Positions 18,161-26,276 of a stretch of 64,000 nt of DNA are shown here, piece after piece. Positions within the stretch are counted from its first letter, which is position 1, and each line of letters starts with the position of its first letter. The DNA comes from Collimonas sp. OK242 (GTDB lineage Bacteria; Pseudomonadota; Gammaproteobacteria; Burkholderiales; Burkholderiaceae_D), in contig NZ_FNOR01000017.1 of assembly GCF_900107095.1 (NCBI RefSeq), positions 1 to 64,000 on the forward strand. The letters run 5' to 3'. The notes under the pieces are model-generated. The model was not told the DNA's origin and made no database searches. It saw only the letters and a program-made list of their open reading frames with translations. The position numbers were made by a program, and so were the translations under genes.

Positions 18161-19129
18161 ATGACATCGCAAGAAAACCAGGCCGTCTATGCCCGGCGCA
18201 TGCACAGGGTGCTTGAATATATCGACCGCCATCTCGATCAAGTGCTTGAGCTGAGCACCCTGGCGGAAGTCGCCCATTTTTCTTCGTTTCATTTTCACCG
18301 TCTGTTCTCGGCCTGGATGGGCGAAACCTTCGGCGATTATCTGCGCCGGCGCCGGCTGGAAGTCGCGGCGTTGCGTCTGGTCGCCCAGCCCGCAGTGCCG
18401 GTGCTGGAGATTGCCCTGTCGGTAGGTTTCGGTTCGGCCGAAGCGTTTGCGCGCGCCTTCAAGACCAGGTTCGGCTGCACCGCCACCGAGTGGCGCCAGG
18501 GACAGGCGGACCGCTGGGCTGGCCAACTTGAAGAAAGCCATGGCAAGCCATCCGGCCAAGACAGCAATCCTGGTCAGTTGCATGGCAAGCAGGATCAGGC
18601 TAGCAAGCAGCGTCTGGACCATCATGGAAACTCTCAACCAGCCACCAGGGAGATTCCCATGAAAGTCAAAGTCATTGAACGGCAGCCAGCCAAAATCGCC
18701 TACCTGCGCTACATCGGAGTATACGGCCCGCCCATCTCGGAATTCTGGGTCGAAACCGTCAGCCCCTGGATGGATACCAACAATCTGTTCGGCCGTCCCC
18801 GCTACGGCATCAGCCACAATGACCCAGCGATTACCAGTTCAGAAAAATGCCGCTACGATGCAGGCGTTGAAGTGCCGGCGGATTTTGTCGCCAGCGGCCA
18901 GTCATTTGTCACCACCATCCCCGGCGGCAGTTATGCAGTGACCCGCTACGTTGGCAACGGCCGCGATATCGGCGATTCCTGGACCCGGCTGCTACGCGAC
19001 TGGCTGCCAGCCAGCGGCATGCAGCTCGATGCCCGGCCATTCTTCGAGTACTACCCGACAGACGCCGCCTGCGATCCGCAAACCGGCGCATTCGAGTGCG
19101 ATCTTTGCGTCCCGGTGGTGCCGCTTTAA
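18161..19129 (+). CDS. AraC-family regulator with GyrI-like effector domain
   Basis: 322 residues. The N-terminal AraC DNA-binding domain (about 10-110) has both helix-turn-helices: LSTLAEVAHFSSFHFHRLFS and ALSVGFGSAEAFARAFKTRFG. After a Gln/Lys-rich linker (about 120-165) comes a GyrI-like small-molecule domain (about 167-322) with IAYLRYIGVYGP and the C-terminal FECDLCVPVVPL. Such proteins sense hydrophobic or cationic compounds (Rob, SbmC and BmrR relatives). The ATG at 18161 has no good ribosome site; it is only 22 nt after the LysE fragment, so its original upstream region was probably lost in the rearrangement. Confidence 0.87.
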   Translation: MTSQENQAVYARRMHRVLEYIDRHLDQVLELSTLAEVAHFSSFHFHRLFSAWMGETFGDYLRRRRLEVAALRLVAQPAVPVLEIALSVGFGSAEAFARAFKTRFGCTATEWRQGQADRWAGQLEESHGKPSGQDSNPGQLHGKQDQASKQRLDHHGNSQPATREIPMKVKVIERQPAKIAYLRYIGVYGPPISEFWVETVSPWMDTNNLFGRPRYGISHNDPAITSSEKCRYDAGVEVPADFVASGQSFVTTIPGGSYAVTRYVGNGRDIGDSWTRLLRDWLPASGMQLDARPFFEYYPTDAACDPQTGAFECDLCVPVVPL

Positions 19130-19154
19130 AACATGGCGATTGGCGCGGATAGAG

Positions 19155-20045
19155 TCAAGCCGCCGCGATCCTGCGGACGGTTTCCTGCACCGCCTGCAGC
19201 AGCAGCTCCTCCAGGCGGTTCACCGCCGGCCCTGCCATTGTTTGCGCACGATACAAGGACAAGCCGATTTGCGGCAGCGCCGGTAAGCCGGCCTCTTGCG
19301 GATTGATGATGCGCAAGCTGGCCGGCAAGCCGATCGGCGTGCGTACAGTCAAGCCGAGCCCTGCCGCCGAGGCCGCCCACAATGCCGACAGGCTGGCGCT
19401 GGTGAAGGCGTGACGCCAGGCGATTCCGGCCGAGTCCAGCGCAGTTTCAGCGAGGTCGCGCAGCAGGCAAGGCGCATCCATCAACACCAAAGACAAGGGC
19501 GAGGCGAGCGGTCCGGCTGCATCCTGCGCCGGCCCGATCCAGCATAGCGGCAGATCGGCGACGCGCTCGCCATTCAATGCCGGCGTGCCGCCTTCCCATA
19601 GCAACGCCAGATCGATGCGTCCCAAGGTCACGCGCTCGCGCAACTCCGTGCTGCGCGCGACACAAATTTCGACACGTACCTTCGGATGCGCCCGCATGAA
19701 ACGGCCCAGCACATCCGACAACAGCGCTTCGCCGAAGTCTTCCTGCAAACCCAGTTTCACCTCCCCTGCCAGTTCGACGCCGCGCACCGCGCTCGTGGTT
19801 TCATCGTTGAGGTCGAGCAAGCGGCGCGCGTAACCCAGCAACGTCTGGCCGGCCTCGGTCAGCGCCAGGCCGCGCCCGGCTTTACGAAAAATCGGCGCAC
19901 CGGCCTGTTCTTCGAGTTTTTTCAGCTGCGCGCTCACAGCTGAAGTGGATCGGCCCAGACGATCGGCGGCCTTGGCGTAGCTGCCGAGGTCGATGCCGGT
20001 GGTGAAGGTGCGCAATACGTCTATGTCGAAGCTGATTTGTCGCAT
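19155..20045 (-). CDS. LysR-family transcriptional regulator
   Basis: A 296-residue LysR-type regulator. The winged helix-turn-helix is at the N terminus (SYAKAADRLGRSTSAVSAQLKKLE), followed by the substrate-binding co-inducer domain. The start at 20045 (MRQISFDI) is preceded by AGGATAG. It is divergent from the MFS transporter gene 152 nt away, which is the likely target. It converges with the AraC gene; the 3' ends are 25 nt apart. The effector is unknown. Confidence 0.9.
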   Translation of the reverse strand: MRQISFDIDVLRTFTTGIDLGSYAKAADRLGRSTSAVSAQLKKLEEQAGAPIFRKAGRGLALTEAGQTLLGYARRLLDLNDETTSAVRGVELAGEVKLGLQEDFGEALLSDVLGRFMRAHPKVRVEICVARSTELRERVTLGRIDLALLWEGGTPALNGERVADLPLCWIGPAQDAAGPLASPLSLVLMDAPCLLRDLAETALDSAGIAWRHAFTSASLSALWAASAAGLGLTVRTPIGLPASLRIINPQEAGLPALPQIGLSLYRAQTMAGPAVNRLEELLLQAVQETVRRIAAA

Positions 20046-20197
20046 GACAACTATCCTGTTTTTCAAAACAATCGATTCAAAATTATCTGATATTCAAAAG
20101 TATCACGCAAAGCGATACTTGCTGCAAGGGCTTAAAACAAGGTTTGTGATTGCCGCTCTTGTTGCTTCGCCGGCCATATCGTCATAGGAGAATTTCA

Positions 20198-21475
20198 ATG
20201 TCTCAAGCTTTCACCAACAACCGCCGCCATCGCTGGAAGGTCCTGGGCGTGGGCGTTGCGGCCAATGCCAGTTTTTCGGCAGCTTTCAGCGGCATTCCGA
20301 CAACTGCCGTCTTGATACGCTCTGCTTATCATCTGGGCAATGCTGAACTCGGCCTGGTGCTGGGTCTGATGGGCCTCGGTATCGCGATCAGCGAATTGCC
20401 ATGGGGCTTGCTGACCGATCGCTGGGGCGACCGTCCGGTGCTGTTGTCGGGCTTGGCCACCACTGCGCTGGCACTGGCGCTGATGGCCATGTTCGCTGCG
20501 CCGACTGCCGGCTACGTGCCTGGCCTGCCGCTGCTGGCCGCCGGCTTGCTGCTGGTCGGCCTGCTTGGCGGCAGCGTCAACGGTTCCAGCGGGCGGGCGG
20601 TGATGACCTGGTTCGGCGAAGGCGAACGCGGAATGGCGATGAGCATACGCCAAACCGCGGTGCCTCTGGGCGGCGCTGCCGGCGCGCTGATCTTGCCGTC
20701 GCTGGCGACCCATTTCGGCTTTGCCTCGGTGTACGGCGTACTCGCCCTGCTCTGCGGCGTGACGTTGTTTTTCACCTGGCTCTGGCTCTATGAACCAGTC
20801 GCAAGCGCTGCAGATAAAGCGCATGTGAACCACACTGCGCTGTCATCCTCATCTGCGCCATTGAAGGATCGCCAGCTGTGGCGCATCGTCGCCGCGATCG
20901 GCATCCTGTGTGCGCCGCAGTTTGCCATACTGTCCTTCGGCACGGTGTTCTTGCACGATTTCAGCCACGCCGGCATCGCCGCCATCACGGCCTCCATGGC
21001 GGCGCTGCAATGCGGCGCCATGGTCATGCGCGTATGGAGCGGCCGCTGGACCGACCGCAAGCGCAACCGGCGCGAATTCTTGCGCGTCTGCACCGTCGCC
21101 AGTGCGATTGCCTTCGCCGCGCTGGCTGCACTGGTGACGCTGGCCGGCCAGCTGCCGACAGTCGGTCCGGCCATGGCAGCGCTGCTGATCGTCATGCTGG
21201 TGCTGACCGGCGTCAGCGTCTCCGCCTGGCACGGCGTCGCCTATACCGAACTCGCGACAATCGCCGGCGCACGCAACGCCGGCACCGCGCTCGGCATGGC
21301 GAATACCAGTGTGTTCGTGATGTGCTTCCTGACACCGCTGGCGATTCCGCACATCCTCACACTCGGCAACTGGCCGGCCGTGTGGCTGGCCGGGAGTGTC
21401 TGTGCGCTGATTGCCTTGCAGTTTTTTCCCAAGTCTGCGCCAGCGACGATTGTGTGCGCGCGAGAGGCTTTTTAG
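20198..21475 (+). CDS. Major facilitator superfamily transporter
   Basis: 425-residue inner-membrane secondary transporter with about 12 helices. The loop 2-3 motif reads GLLTDRWGDRPVLL and the second half has a similar GRWTDRKRNRREFL loop, the duplicated signature of the superfamily. The start is set by TAGGAGAATTTCA. Divergent LysR upstream. The substrate cannot be deduced; relatives include cyanate and sugar/drug exporters. Confidence 0.88.
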   Translation: MSQAFTNNRRHRWKVLGVGVAANASFSAAFSGIPTTAVLIRSAYHLGNAELGLVLGLMGLGIAISELPWGLLTDRWGDRPVLLSGLATTALALALMAMFAAPTAGYVPGLPLLAAGLLLVGLLGGSVNGSSGRAVMTWFGEGERGMAMSIRQTAVPLGGAAGALILPSLATHFGFASVYGVLALLCGVTLFFTWLWLYEPVASAADKAHVNHTALSSSSAPLKDRQLWRIVAAIGILCAPQFAILSFGTVFLHDFSHAGIAAITASMAALQCGAMVMRVWSGRWTDRKRNRREFLRVCTVASAIAFAALAALVTLAGQLPTVGPAMAALLIVMLVLTGVSVSAWHGVAYTELATIAGARNAGTALGMANTSVFVMCFLTPLAIPHILTLGNWPAVWLAGSVCALIALQFFPKSAPATIVCAREAF

Positions 21476-21501
21476 CCGCAGGATTTCCGGCAATTCGAGG
21501 A

Positions 21502-22251
21502 TCAGGATCGTTTTGTCGCCGTGAGCTCGGCCAGCAACGCTTGCATGCTCCGCCAGTGCGTCCCTTCCCAGAACACACGCTGGCAGAGATCGCATGTGCT
21601 GAAGCGCTCGAAATGCGCGCTTACCTTCGGCGGCAAGCGCTCTTCCACCAGTGCTTTGTCGATGCTGCGTAAAGGCGCATTGCACTGCAAGCATAAGGTG
21701 AAGGGCCGCGCGCTGCGTGCCAGGTCCAGCCGGTCGAAGATTTCCTTCAGCTGCCGGGCCGGCTTGAGCGCATGCACATAGCAGCCATGCGTGATGATGC
21801 GGCGCTTGAGGAGTTCACGGTCACGGGTGAGTACGATCCGCTCCTCCTTTTCCGCGATGGAGGCGATCGCGCTGTCACGGAAATTATTGTCGTAGAGCGT
21901 GTCGAAGCCAGTCATGCGCAGCAGATGAGCCAGGCCACCCAAGTGCGCGTCGGCAATGAAGCGGCTCTTGCGCAATGGATGGCCGCGCACACGCAACAGT
22001 GGACTGATATCAAGTGCCTCGAACTTGGGATAAACGGCAACCCGGTCGCCGTCCCGCAGCAGCCGGTCGAAACCGGCAGTTTCGCCGTTGACCAATACCA
22101 GTTCAACCTCGGTGTGCGGCACTCCCAGCGCCTCGATCATGTGCTTGGTGGTAGCCGCACGCGCAGATACGGCATCGAACGCGCGCTTGCGCCGTTCGAT
22201 GGGCAGGAAGGTATTTAATTCTTCATAGAAACGAAATGTTGCGGTAACCAT
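21502..22251 (-). CDS. Mut7-C RNase-domain protein with N-terminal ubiquitin-like fold
   Basis: 249 residues. The first about 85 residues look like a beta-grasp domain (VTATFRFYEELNTFLP, LVNGETAGFDRLLRDGDRVAVYP). Residues about 95-249 are the Mut7-C PIN-like domain: FIADAHLGGLAHLLRMTGFDTLYD, ERIVLTRDRELL and two Cys pairs (CLQC and CDLC) forming a zinc ribbon. Mut7-C proteins are predicted nucleases of unknown biological role. It is convergent with the MFS gene (26 nt apart), and the ATG is the only reasonable start. Confidence 0.85.
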   Translation of the reverse strand: MVTATFRFYEELNTFLPIERRKRAFDAVSARAATTKHMIEALGVPHTEVELVLVNGETAGFDRLLRDGDRVAVYPKFEALDISPLLRVRGHPLRKSRFIADAHLGGLAHLLRMTGFDTLYDNNFRDSAIASIAEKEERIVLTRDRELLKRRIITHGCYVHALKPARQLKEIFDRLDLARSARPFTLCLQCNAPLRSIDKALVEERLPPKVSAHFERFSTCDLCQRVFWEGTHWRSMQALLAELTATKRS

Positions 22252-22343
22252 GTCGTGCTGCCATTCTTACCTGTAATCATAGATGAATTCGCAGGCAAGT
22301 CACGGCGACGCACATATTGCCAACGGCGTTCGGGAGGTGCAGT

Positions 22344-22424
22344 ATGGATATAGCAAGATCGAATTTGCTTTGTGGCTGTGTCAAATTCAACGAATCCTTC
22401 TTTACCACGAGGCGCTCCGTATGA
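22344..22424 (+). CDS. Candidate small ORF (26 residues)
   Basis: A short frame with a very strong ribosome site (GGGAGG, 6 nt before the ATG at 22344) and a TGA at 22422. The peptide begins MDIARSNLLCGCVKF; its CGC is faintly like the start of GFA-type zinc enzymes, so it could be a gene remnant. It lies 29 nt ahead of the small secreted protein gene and may be co-transcribed with it. Expression is unproven. Confidence 0.35.
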   Translation: MDIARSNLLCGCVKFNESFFTTRRSV

Positions 22425-22453
22425 AGAGCGCGAATTGAGAAAGGAGTAGTCCA

Positions 22454-22819
22454 ATGAAACATGCCATCATTTTCGCCGCTATCAGTATCCTGTCGCTCAT
22501 CGTAACGACTGGAGCCGTCGCCGCAGGCGGCCCCGGCAGAGCGGTAGCGGTCCCGCACACTGGTGCGACATCTGCAGCGACAACGAGCGTTGGAAAGCCG
22601 GTTGCCACCGTGACCAAGCAGACGGGACAACCCAATCAATCTTGCGGCAGCGCTACAGCCCCCAATACTCCAGGTAACGCAGCGACGGCGCCCGGCGCCG
22701 CTTTCAACCCGGACGGGCAGGCCGGAACGGTTTACGCCGGGCAACAACCGCAGAATTCGCGGAACCCCACAAGCGTCTCTCAATACGACGTCGCTTGCTC
22801 TAAACAACCCTCGAGATAA
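22454..22819 (+). CDS. Small secreted protein of unknown function
   Basis: 121-residue protein with a signal peptide (residues 1-23, MKHAIIFAAISILSLIVTTG) and a low-complexity mature part rich in Ala, Thr, Pro and Gly. Recognisable short blocks are QPNQSCGSATAPNTPGNAAT, FNPDGQAGTVYAGQQPQNS and SQYDVACSKQ; two cysteines may form a disulfide. I recall proteins with these blocks as uncharacterised in Burkholderiales, some carrying a doubtful adenylate cyclase label; nothing here supports that activity. AAAGGAG precedes the ATG. Confidence 0.75.
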   Translation: MKHAIIFAAISILSLIVTTGAVAAGGPGRAVAVPHTGATSAATTSVGKPVATVTKQTGQPNQSCGSATAPNTPGNAATAPGAAFNPDGQAGTVYAGQQPQNSRNPTSVSQYDVACSKQPSR

Positions 22820-22902
22820 ATTGCATGCCGAGGCGGGAAGAGCCTGCGACTGGCGCGGGCTCTTTCATTGTCAGGTTTCGTTTCGAAAATTGAGATGCGT
22901 GC

Positions 22903-22946
22903 TTGAATTTATTCAATATTTCAATAATAATTGAAATATTGAATAA
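22903..22946 (+). promoter_or_regulatory. ArsR operator palindrome and overlapping arsR promoter
   Basis: Perfect inverted repeat: 17-base arms TTATTCAATATTTCAAT (22909-22925) and ATTGAAATATTGAATAA (22930-22946), with a 4-base spacer AATA. A promoter fits across it: TTGAAT (22903-22908), 16 nt, TAATAA (22925-22930). ArsR bound here would block RNA polymerase. It ends 12 nt before the arsR start codon. Confidence 0.85.
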
Positions 22947-22958
22947 TAAAGGCCGCCC

Positions 22959-23288
22959 ATGGAAACCAGGAACATCATCAACGCGCTTGCCGCGCTCGCA
23001 CAAGAATCCCGCCTGGCGGTTTTCCGCCTGCTGGTTCAGGTCGGGCCTGAGGGTATGGCTGCCAGCAAAATCGGCGAGCAGTTGTCCATTCCCCCCTCCT
23101 CCATGTCTTTCCATCTGAAAGAGCTTTCCCATGCGCAGCTGGTGAGTTCCCGGCATGAAGGACGCTTCGTCATTTACTCGGCCAACTTCGGCACCATGAA
23201 CGGCTTGATCGGTTTCCTGACTGAAAACTGCTGCGGCGGCAATGCCGTCTGTGCCCCGGCCGCCGTTTGCTGCCCTCAGACAGCTTGA
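22959..23288 (+). CDS. arsR: Arsenic-responsive repressor ArsR
   Basis: 109-residue ArsR/SmtB winged-helix repressor (helix-turn-helix about residues 35-60, ASKIGEQLSIPPSSMSFHLKEL). The classic ELCVCD metal motif of plasmid ArsR is absent. Instead Cys91, Cys92 and Cys98 lie at the C terminus, with the same spacing (0, +1, +7) as the As(III)-binding Cys95, 96 and 102 of Acidithiobacillus ferrooxidans ArsR. Two further cysteines follow at 104-105. As(III) binding should release the palindromic operator just upstream. First gene of the arsenic operon. Confidence 0.93.
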   Translation: METRNIINALAALAQESRLAVFRLLVQVGPEGMAASKIGEQLSIPPSSMSFHLKELSHAQLVSSRHEGRFVIYSANFGTMNGLIGFLTENCCGGNAVCAPAAVCCPQTA

Positions 23289-23310
23289 AATGAACACGGA
23301 GAATTCACCC

Positions 23311-24381
23311 ATGTCCGCCCAAACCAAAGTCATCGGCCAGCGCGCCGAAACTGCATCACTAAGCGTCTTTGAACGTTACCTGACGATCTGGGTAGCCTTG
23401 TGCATCGTGATCGGCGTATTGCTGGGACAAGCATTTCCGCATGGCGTAAAAGCAATCGGCGGCCTGGAGATCGCCAAGGTGAATCTGCCGGTTGGCTTGC
23501 TGATCTGGGTAATGATCATTCCGATGCTGCTCAAGATCGACTTCGCCGCCTGGCGCCAGGTGAAGGGGCATGCGCGCGGCATCGGCGTTACCTTGTTCAT
23601 CAATTGGGCGGTGAAACCATTCTCGATGGCCTTGCTCGGCTGGCTATTCGTACGCCACTGGTTCGCGCCCTATCTGCCGGCCGCGCAACTCGATTCCTAC
23701 GTGGCAGGGTTGATCCTGCTGGCCGCTGCGCCGTGCACCGCGATGGTTTTCGTGTGGAGCCGGCTGACCGGCGGCGATCCTTATTTCACCCTGTCGCAAG
23801 TAGCCATCAACGACCTGATCATGATCTTCGCCTTCGCACCGCTGGTAGCGCTGCTGCTGGGCGTATCGAGCATCGTGGTGCCGTGGGCGACGCTGCTGAC
23901 TTCGGTGGTGTTGTATATCGTGGTTCCCGTCATCATCGCCCAGCTATGGCGCAGAGCACTGCTGCGCCGGGGCCAGGCGGCATTTGACGCCGCGATGCAC
24001 AACATCCAGCCGTGGTCCATCGCGGCGCTGTTGCTGACTTTGATCTTGTTGTTTGCATTCCAGGGCGATGCCATCGTCGAGCAGCCGTTGGTCATCGCGC
24101 TGCTGGCGGTTCCGATTCTGATACAAGTGTTCTTCAACTCGGCGCTGGCTTACTGGCTCAATAGAGTGCTCGGTGAAAAACATTCGATCGCCGGCCCGTC
24201 GGCCCTGATAGGCGCATCCAATTTTTTCGAGCTGGCGGTTGCAGCAGCGATCAGTCTGTTTGGTTTCAAATCCGGCGCCGCACTGGCCACTGTGGTTGGC
24301 GTGCTGATCGAAGTCCCTGCCATGTTGCTGGTGGTCGGCATCGTGAACCGCAGCCGCGGCTGGTACGAAGCCAGGCATTGA
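23311..24381 (+). CDS. acr3: ACR3-family arsenite efflux pump
   Basis: 356-residue inner-membrane arsenite exporter with ten predicted helices. Family blocks: FERYLTIWVALCIVIGVLLG, PVGLLIWVMIIPMLLKIDF, the conserved cysteine in LAAAPCTAMVFVWSRL, and ASNFFELAVAAAISLFG. It expels As(III) produced by ArsC. The start is at 23311 after GGAGAATTCACCC; an ATG at 23290 (overlapping upstream) is less likely. It is 22 nt after arsR and 34 nt before arsC. Confidence 0.95.
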   Translation: MSAQTKVIGQRAETASLSVFERYLTIWVALCIVIGVLLGQAFPHGVKAIGGLEIAKVNLPVGLLIWVMIIPMLLKIDFAAWRQVKGHARGIGVTLFINWAVKPFSMALLGWLFVRHWFAPYLPAAQLDSYVAGLILLAAAPCTAMVFVWSRLTGGDPYFTLSQVAINDLIMIFAFAPLVALLLGVSSIVVPWATLLTSVVLYIVVPVIIAQLWRRALLRRGQAAFDAAMHNIQPWSIAALLLTLILLFAFQGDAIVEQPLVIALLAVPILIQVFFNSALAYWLNRVLGEKHSIAGPSALIGASNFFELAVAAAISLFGFKSGAALATVVGVLIEVPAMLLVVGIVNRSRGWYEARH

Positions 24382-24415
24382 CAGACCTTCCCTGCCCTAC
24401 AAAGGAAATATCATC

Positions 24416-24847
24416 ATGACCATCACGATTTATCACAACCCGGCCTGCGGCACATCGCGCAATACCCTGGCCCTGATCCGTAACTCCGGCGACGAACCGG
24501 AAGTGATCGAATACCTGCAACAGCCGCCTTCGCGCAGCACGCTGCAGCAACTGATCCTTGATGCCGGCCTTACGGTGCGCGCAGCGATCCGCGAAAAGGG
24601 AACTCCTTATGCCGAACTGGGCCTGGACGATCAGAGCTTGAGCGACGAACAGTTATTGGATGCGATGCTGGCGCATCCGATCCTGATCAACCGCCCCTTT
24701 GTTGTGACAGCCATCGGCACGCGCCTTTGCCGGCCGTCGGAACTGGTGCTGGAGATTCTGCCGCATGCGCAACGCGGCGCGTTCACCAAAGAAGACGGTG
24801 AAAGTGTGATCGATGCGGAGGGGCAGCGTGTCACGCCATCTGCTTGA
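24416..24847 (+). CDS. arsC: Arsenate reductase, glutaredoxin-linked ArsC
   Basis: 143-residue arsenate reductase of the glutaredoxin/thioredoxin-fold (Spx/ArsC) class. The catalytic cysteine is Cys11 in NPACGTSRN, and [15 protein letters not shown] carries the substrate-binding arginines. It reduces As(V) to As(III) using glutathione and glutaredoxin so that Acr3 can export it. Length is normal. Its last 20 bases overlap the start of arsH. Confidence 0.95.
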   Translation: MTITIYHNPACGTSRNTLALIRNSGDEPEVIEYLQQPPSRSTLQQLILDAGLTVRAAIREKGTPYAELGLDDQSLSDEQLLDAMLAHPILINRPFVVTAIGTRLCRPSELVLEILPHAQRGAFTKEDGESVIDAEGQRVTPSA

Positions 24848-25550
24848 TTTACCGAACCTGGACGCCGAATTATTTCATCCGCCGCTGGCGGCCGATTTTT
24901 CCTGCGTCGCACGTGCCACGCATGCACCGCGCTTCCTGCTGCTGTATGGCTCGGTACGTGAAAAATCCTATAGCCGTTTTTTGACGATGGAAGCCGCCCG
25001 TCTGCTGCAAGCGATGGGTGGCGAAATCAGGATTTTCGATCCGCGGGGATTGCCGTTGCCCGATGGCGCGCCCGATACCCATTCCAAAGTGCAGGAGCTG
25101 CGCGAGCTGGCTGCATGGGCCGAAGGCATGGTCTGGTGTTCGCCCGAACGGCATGGCGCCATGACCGGCATCATGAAAGCGCAAATCGACTGGATCCCGC
25201 TAGCGGTAGGCGCGGTACGGCCAACCCAAGGCAAAACGCTGGCCGTCATGGAAGTCTCCGGCGGCTCGCAATCCTTCAACGCCGTCAACCAGATGCGCAT
25301 ACTGGGGCGCTGGATGCGGATGATCACGATCCCGAATCAATCCTCGGTCGCCAAGGCATTCCTGGAATTCGACGACAGCGGCCGCATGAAGCCCTCGTCT
25401 TATTACGAGCGGGTGGTCGATGTAATGGAAGAGCTGTATAAATTTACCTTGCTGACGCGCGATGTTTCCGGATTCCTGACGGACCGTTACAGCGAACGCA
25501 GGGAGAGCGCGGAGCAGCTAAGCAAGCGGGTAAATCAAAAATCGATCTAG
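24828..25550 (+). CDS. arsH: ArsH, NADPH-dependent FMN reductase / organoarsenical oxidase
   Basis: 240-residue flavoprotein. The FMN phosphate loop is [11 protein letters not shown], followed by [12 protein letters not shown] and the ArsH block [21 protein letters not shown]. ArsH oxidises trivalent organoarsenicals or reduces quinones with NADPH. I favour the GTG at 24828, which is 5 nt after GGAGGGG; an in-frame ATG at 24813 lies upstream of that site. The start lies inside arsC, so the two are translationally coupled. Last gene of the ars operon. Confidence 0.92.
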   Translation: MSRHLLDLPNLDAELFHPPLAADFSCVARATHAPRFLLLYGSVREKSYSRFLTMEAARLLQAMGGEIRIFDPRGLPLPDGAPDTHSKVQELRELAAWAEGMVWCSPERHGAMTGIMKAQIDWIPLAVGAVRPTQGKTLAVMEVSGGSQSFNAVNQMRILGRWMRMITIPNQSSVAKAFLEFDDSGRMKPSSYYERVVDVMEELYKFTLLTRDVSGFLTDRYSERRESAEQLSKRVNQKSI

Positions 25551-25594
25551 GGCGTGTTGACGAATTTTGCAACGATTCCAGCTTCGATGCAGCG

Positions 25595-26071
25595 TTACGA
25601 TGTAACTGCTGCAGCGACATATTTCTCGATATTCTTCATTTGCGCTTCCCAGCCGCCGCTGTTCATGCGAAACGCTTCCTGGCGCCGCTCTGCCGGGATA
25701 TTGTCAAACCCGGACTCGACCAAGCGCAGCAAGGTGCCCTCCTCGACTGCCGTCAGTTCGAAGACGACCAGCGTGGTCGGTTCCTGCGAATAATCGACGG
25801 CGGGGTCAACCGCATAGGGATGCCAGCGGAAGGACAGCAATTCCTCCGGCAGCATGCGTTCTATCACGACTTCCCAGACCAGATGCTCGTAGCCGGCATA
25901 GGAAATTTGTCCCCGGACTGCTTGTCCGGCGACGAAGGCTTTTCCCTTCAGCGCCACCCCGAACCAGTCGCCGAACTCCTCCGCATTCGATAACGCACGC
26001 CAGACCCGCGAACGTGCGGCTTTGAGCACAATCTCTCTTTCAATCCGATCCGTAGATTTATTCATATCCAT
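25595..26071 (-). CDS. SRPBCC (AHSA1-like) domain protein
   Basis: 158-residue protein of the START/Bet v1-like superfamily, AHSA1 branch: ERE.VLKAARSRVWRALSNAEEFGDWFG at the N terminus, YEHLVWEVVIERMLPEELLSFRW-type strands in the middle, a C-terminal helix ending NIEKYVAAAVTS. Such proteins bind hydrophobic ligands or chaperone partners; the specific role is unknown. The start at 26071 follows AGGAGG with a 6-nt spacer. It converges with arsH (44 nt apart). Confidence 0.88.
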   Translation of the reverse strand: MDMNKSTDRIEREIVLKAARSRVWRALSNAEEFGDWFGVALKGKAFVAGQAVRGQISYAGYEHLVWEVVIERMLPEELLSFRWHPYAVDPAVDYSQEPTTLVVFELTAVEEGTLLRLVESGFDNIPAERRQEAFRMNSGGWEAQMKNIEKYVAAAVTS

Positions 26072-26121
26072 GTGTCGCCTCCTGCTTGCATATTAGCTCA
26101 AGCAAGGAAAATGTAGCCAGG

Positions 26122-26190
26122 CAAAAAAAAACCCGCCTGACCTTGCGGTAGCGGGTTGAATCCAAACCTTAGGAGGTGTTGGAGGAGACA
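26122..26190 (-). ncRNA. Candidate 70-nt sRNA with anti-Shine-Dalgarno block and intrinsic terminator (element A)
   Basis: Minus-strand element. The 5' block TGTCTCCTCCAACACCTCC (from 26190) is followed by TAAGGTTTGGATT and a terminator: stem AACCCGC / GCGGGTT with an inner ACC-GCAA-GGT stem, then nine T. A -10-like TATAGT lies exactly 6 nt upstream of TGTCTC (CAGACA 17 nt further up), placing the RNA start at the block. CACCTCCT equals the 16S rRNA anti-Shine-Dalgarno core. The same architecture recurs at 51938-52007. It lies 87 nt past the lrp stop codon. No homology search was run. Confidence 0.65.
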
Positions 26191-26276
26191 GGTGTAACTA
26201 TATGGCAGTGCAACATGCATGTCTGCTTTATTATTCGCATAACAGTTATAGATAAAGCACATATCTTCCAGGTAAA

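Noticed and set aside
18530-18660. Odd Gln/Lys-rich linker in the AraC-GyrI protein as a possible fusion scar
   Set aside because: Such GKxGQ-rich linkers occur in proteins of this domain combination; nothing shows a frameshift.
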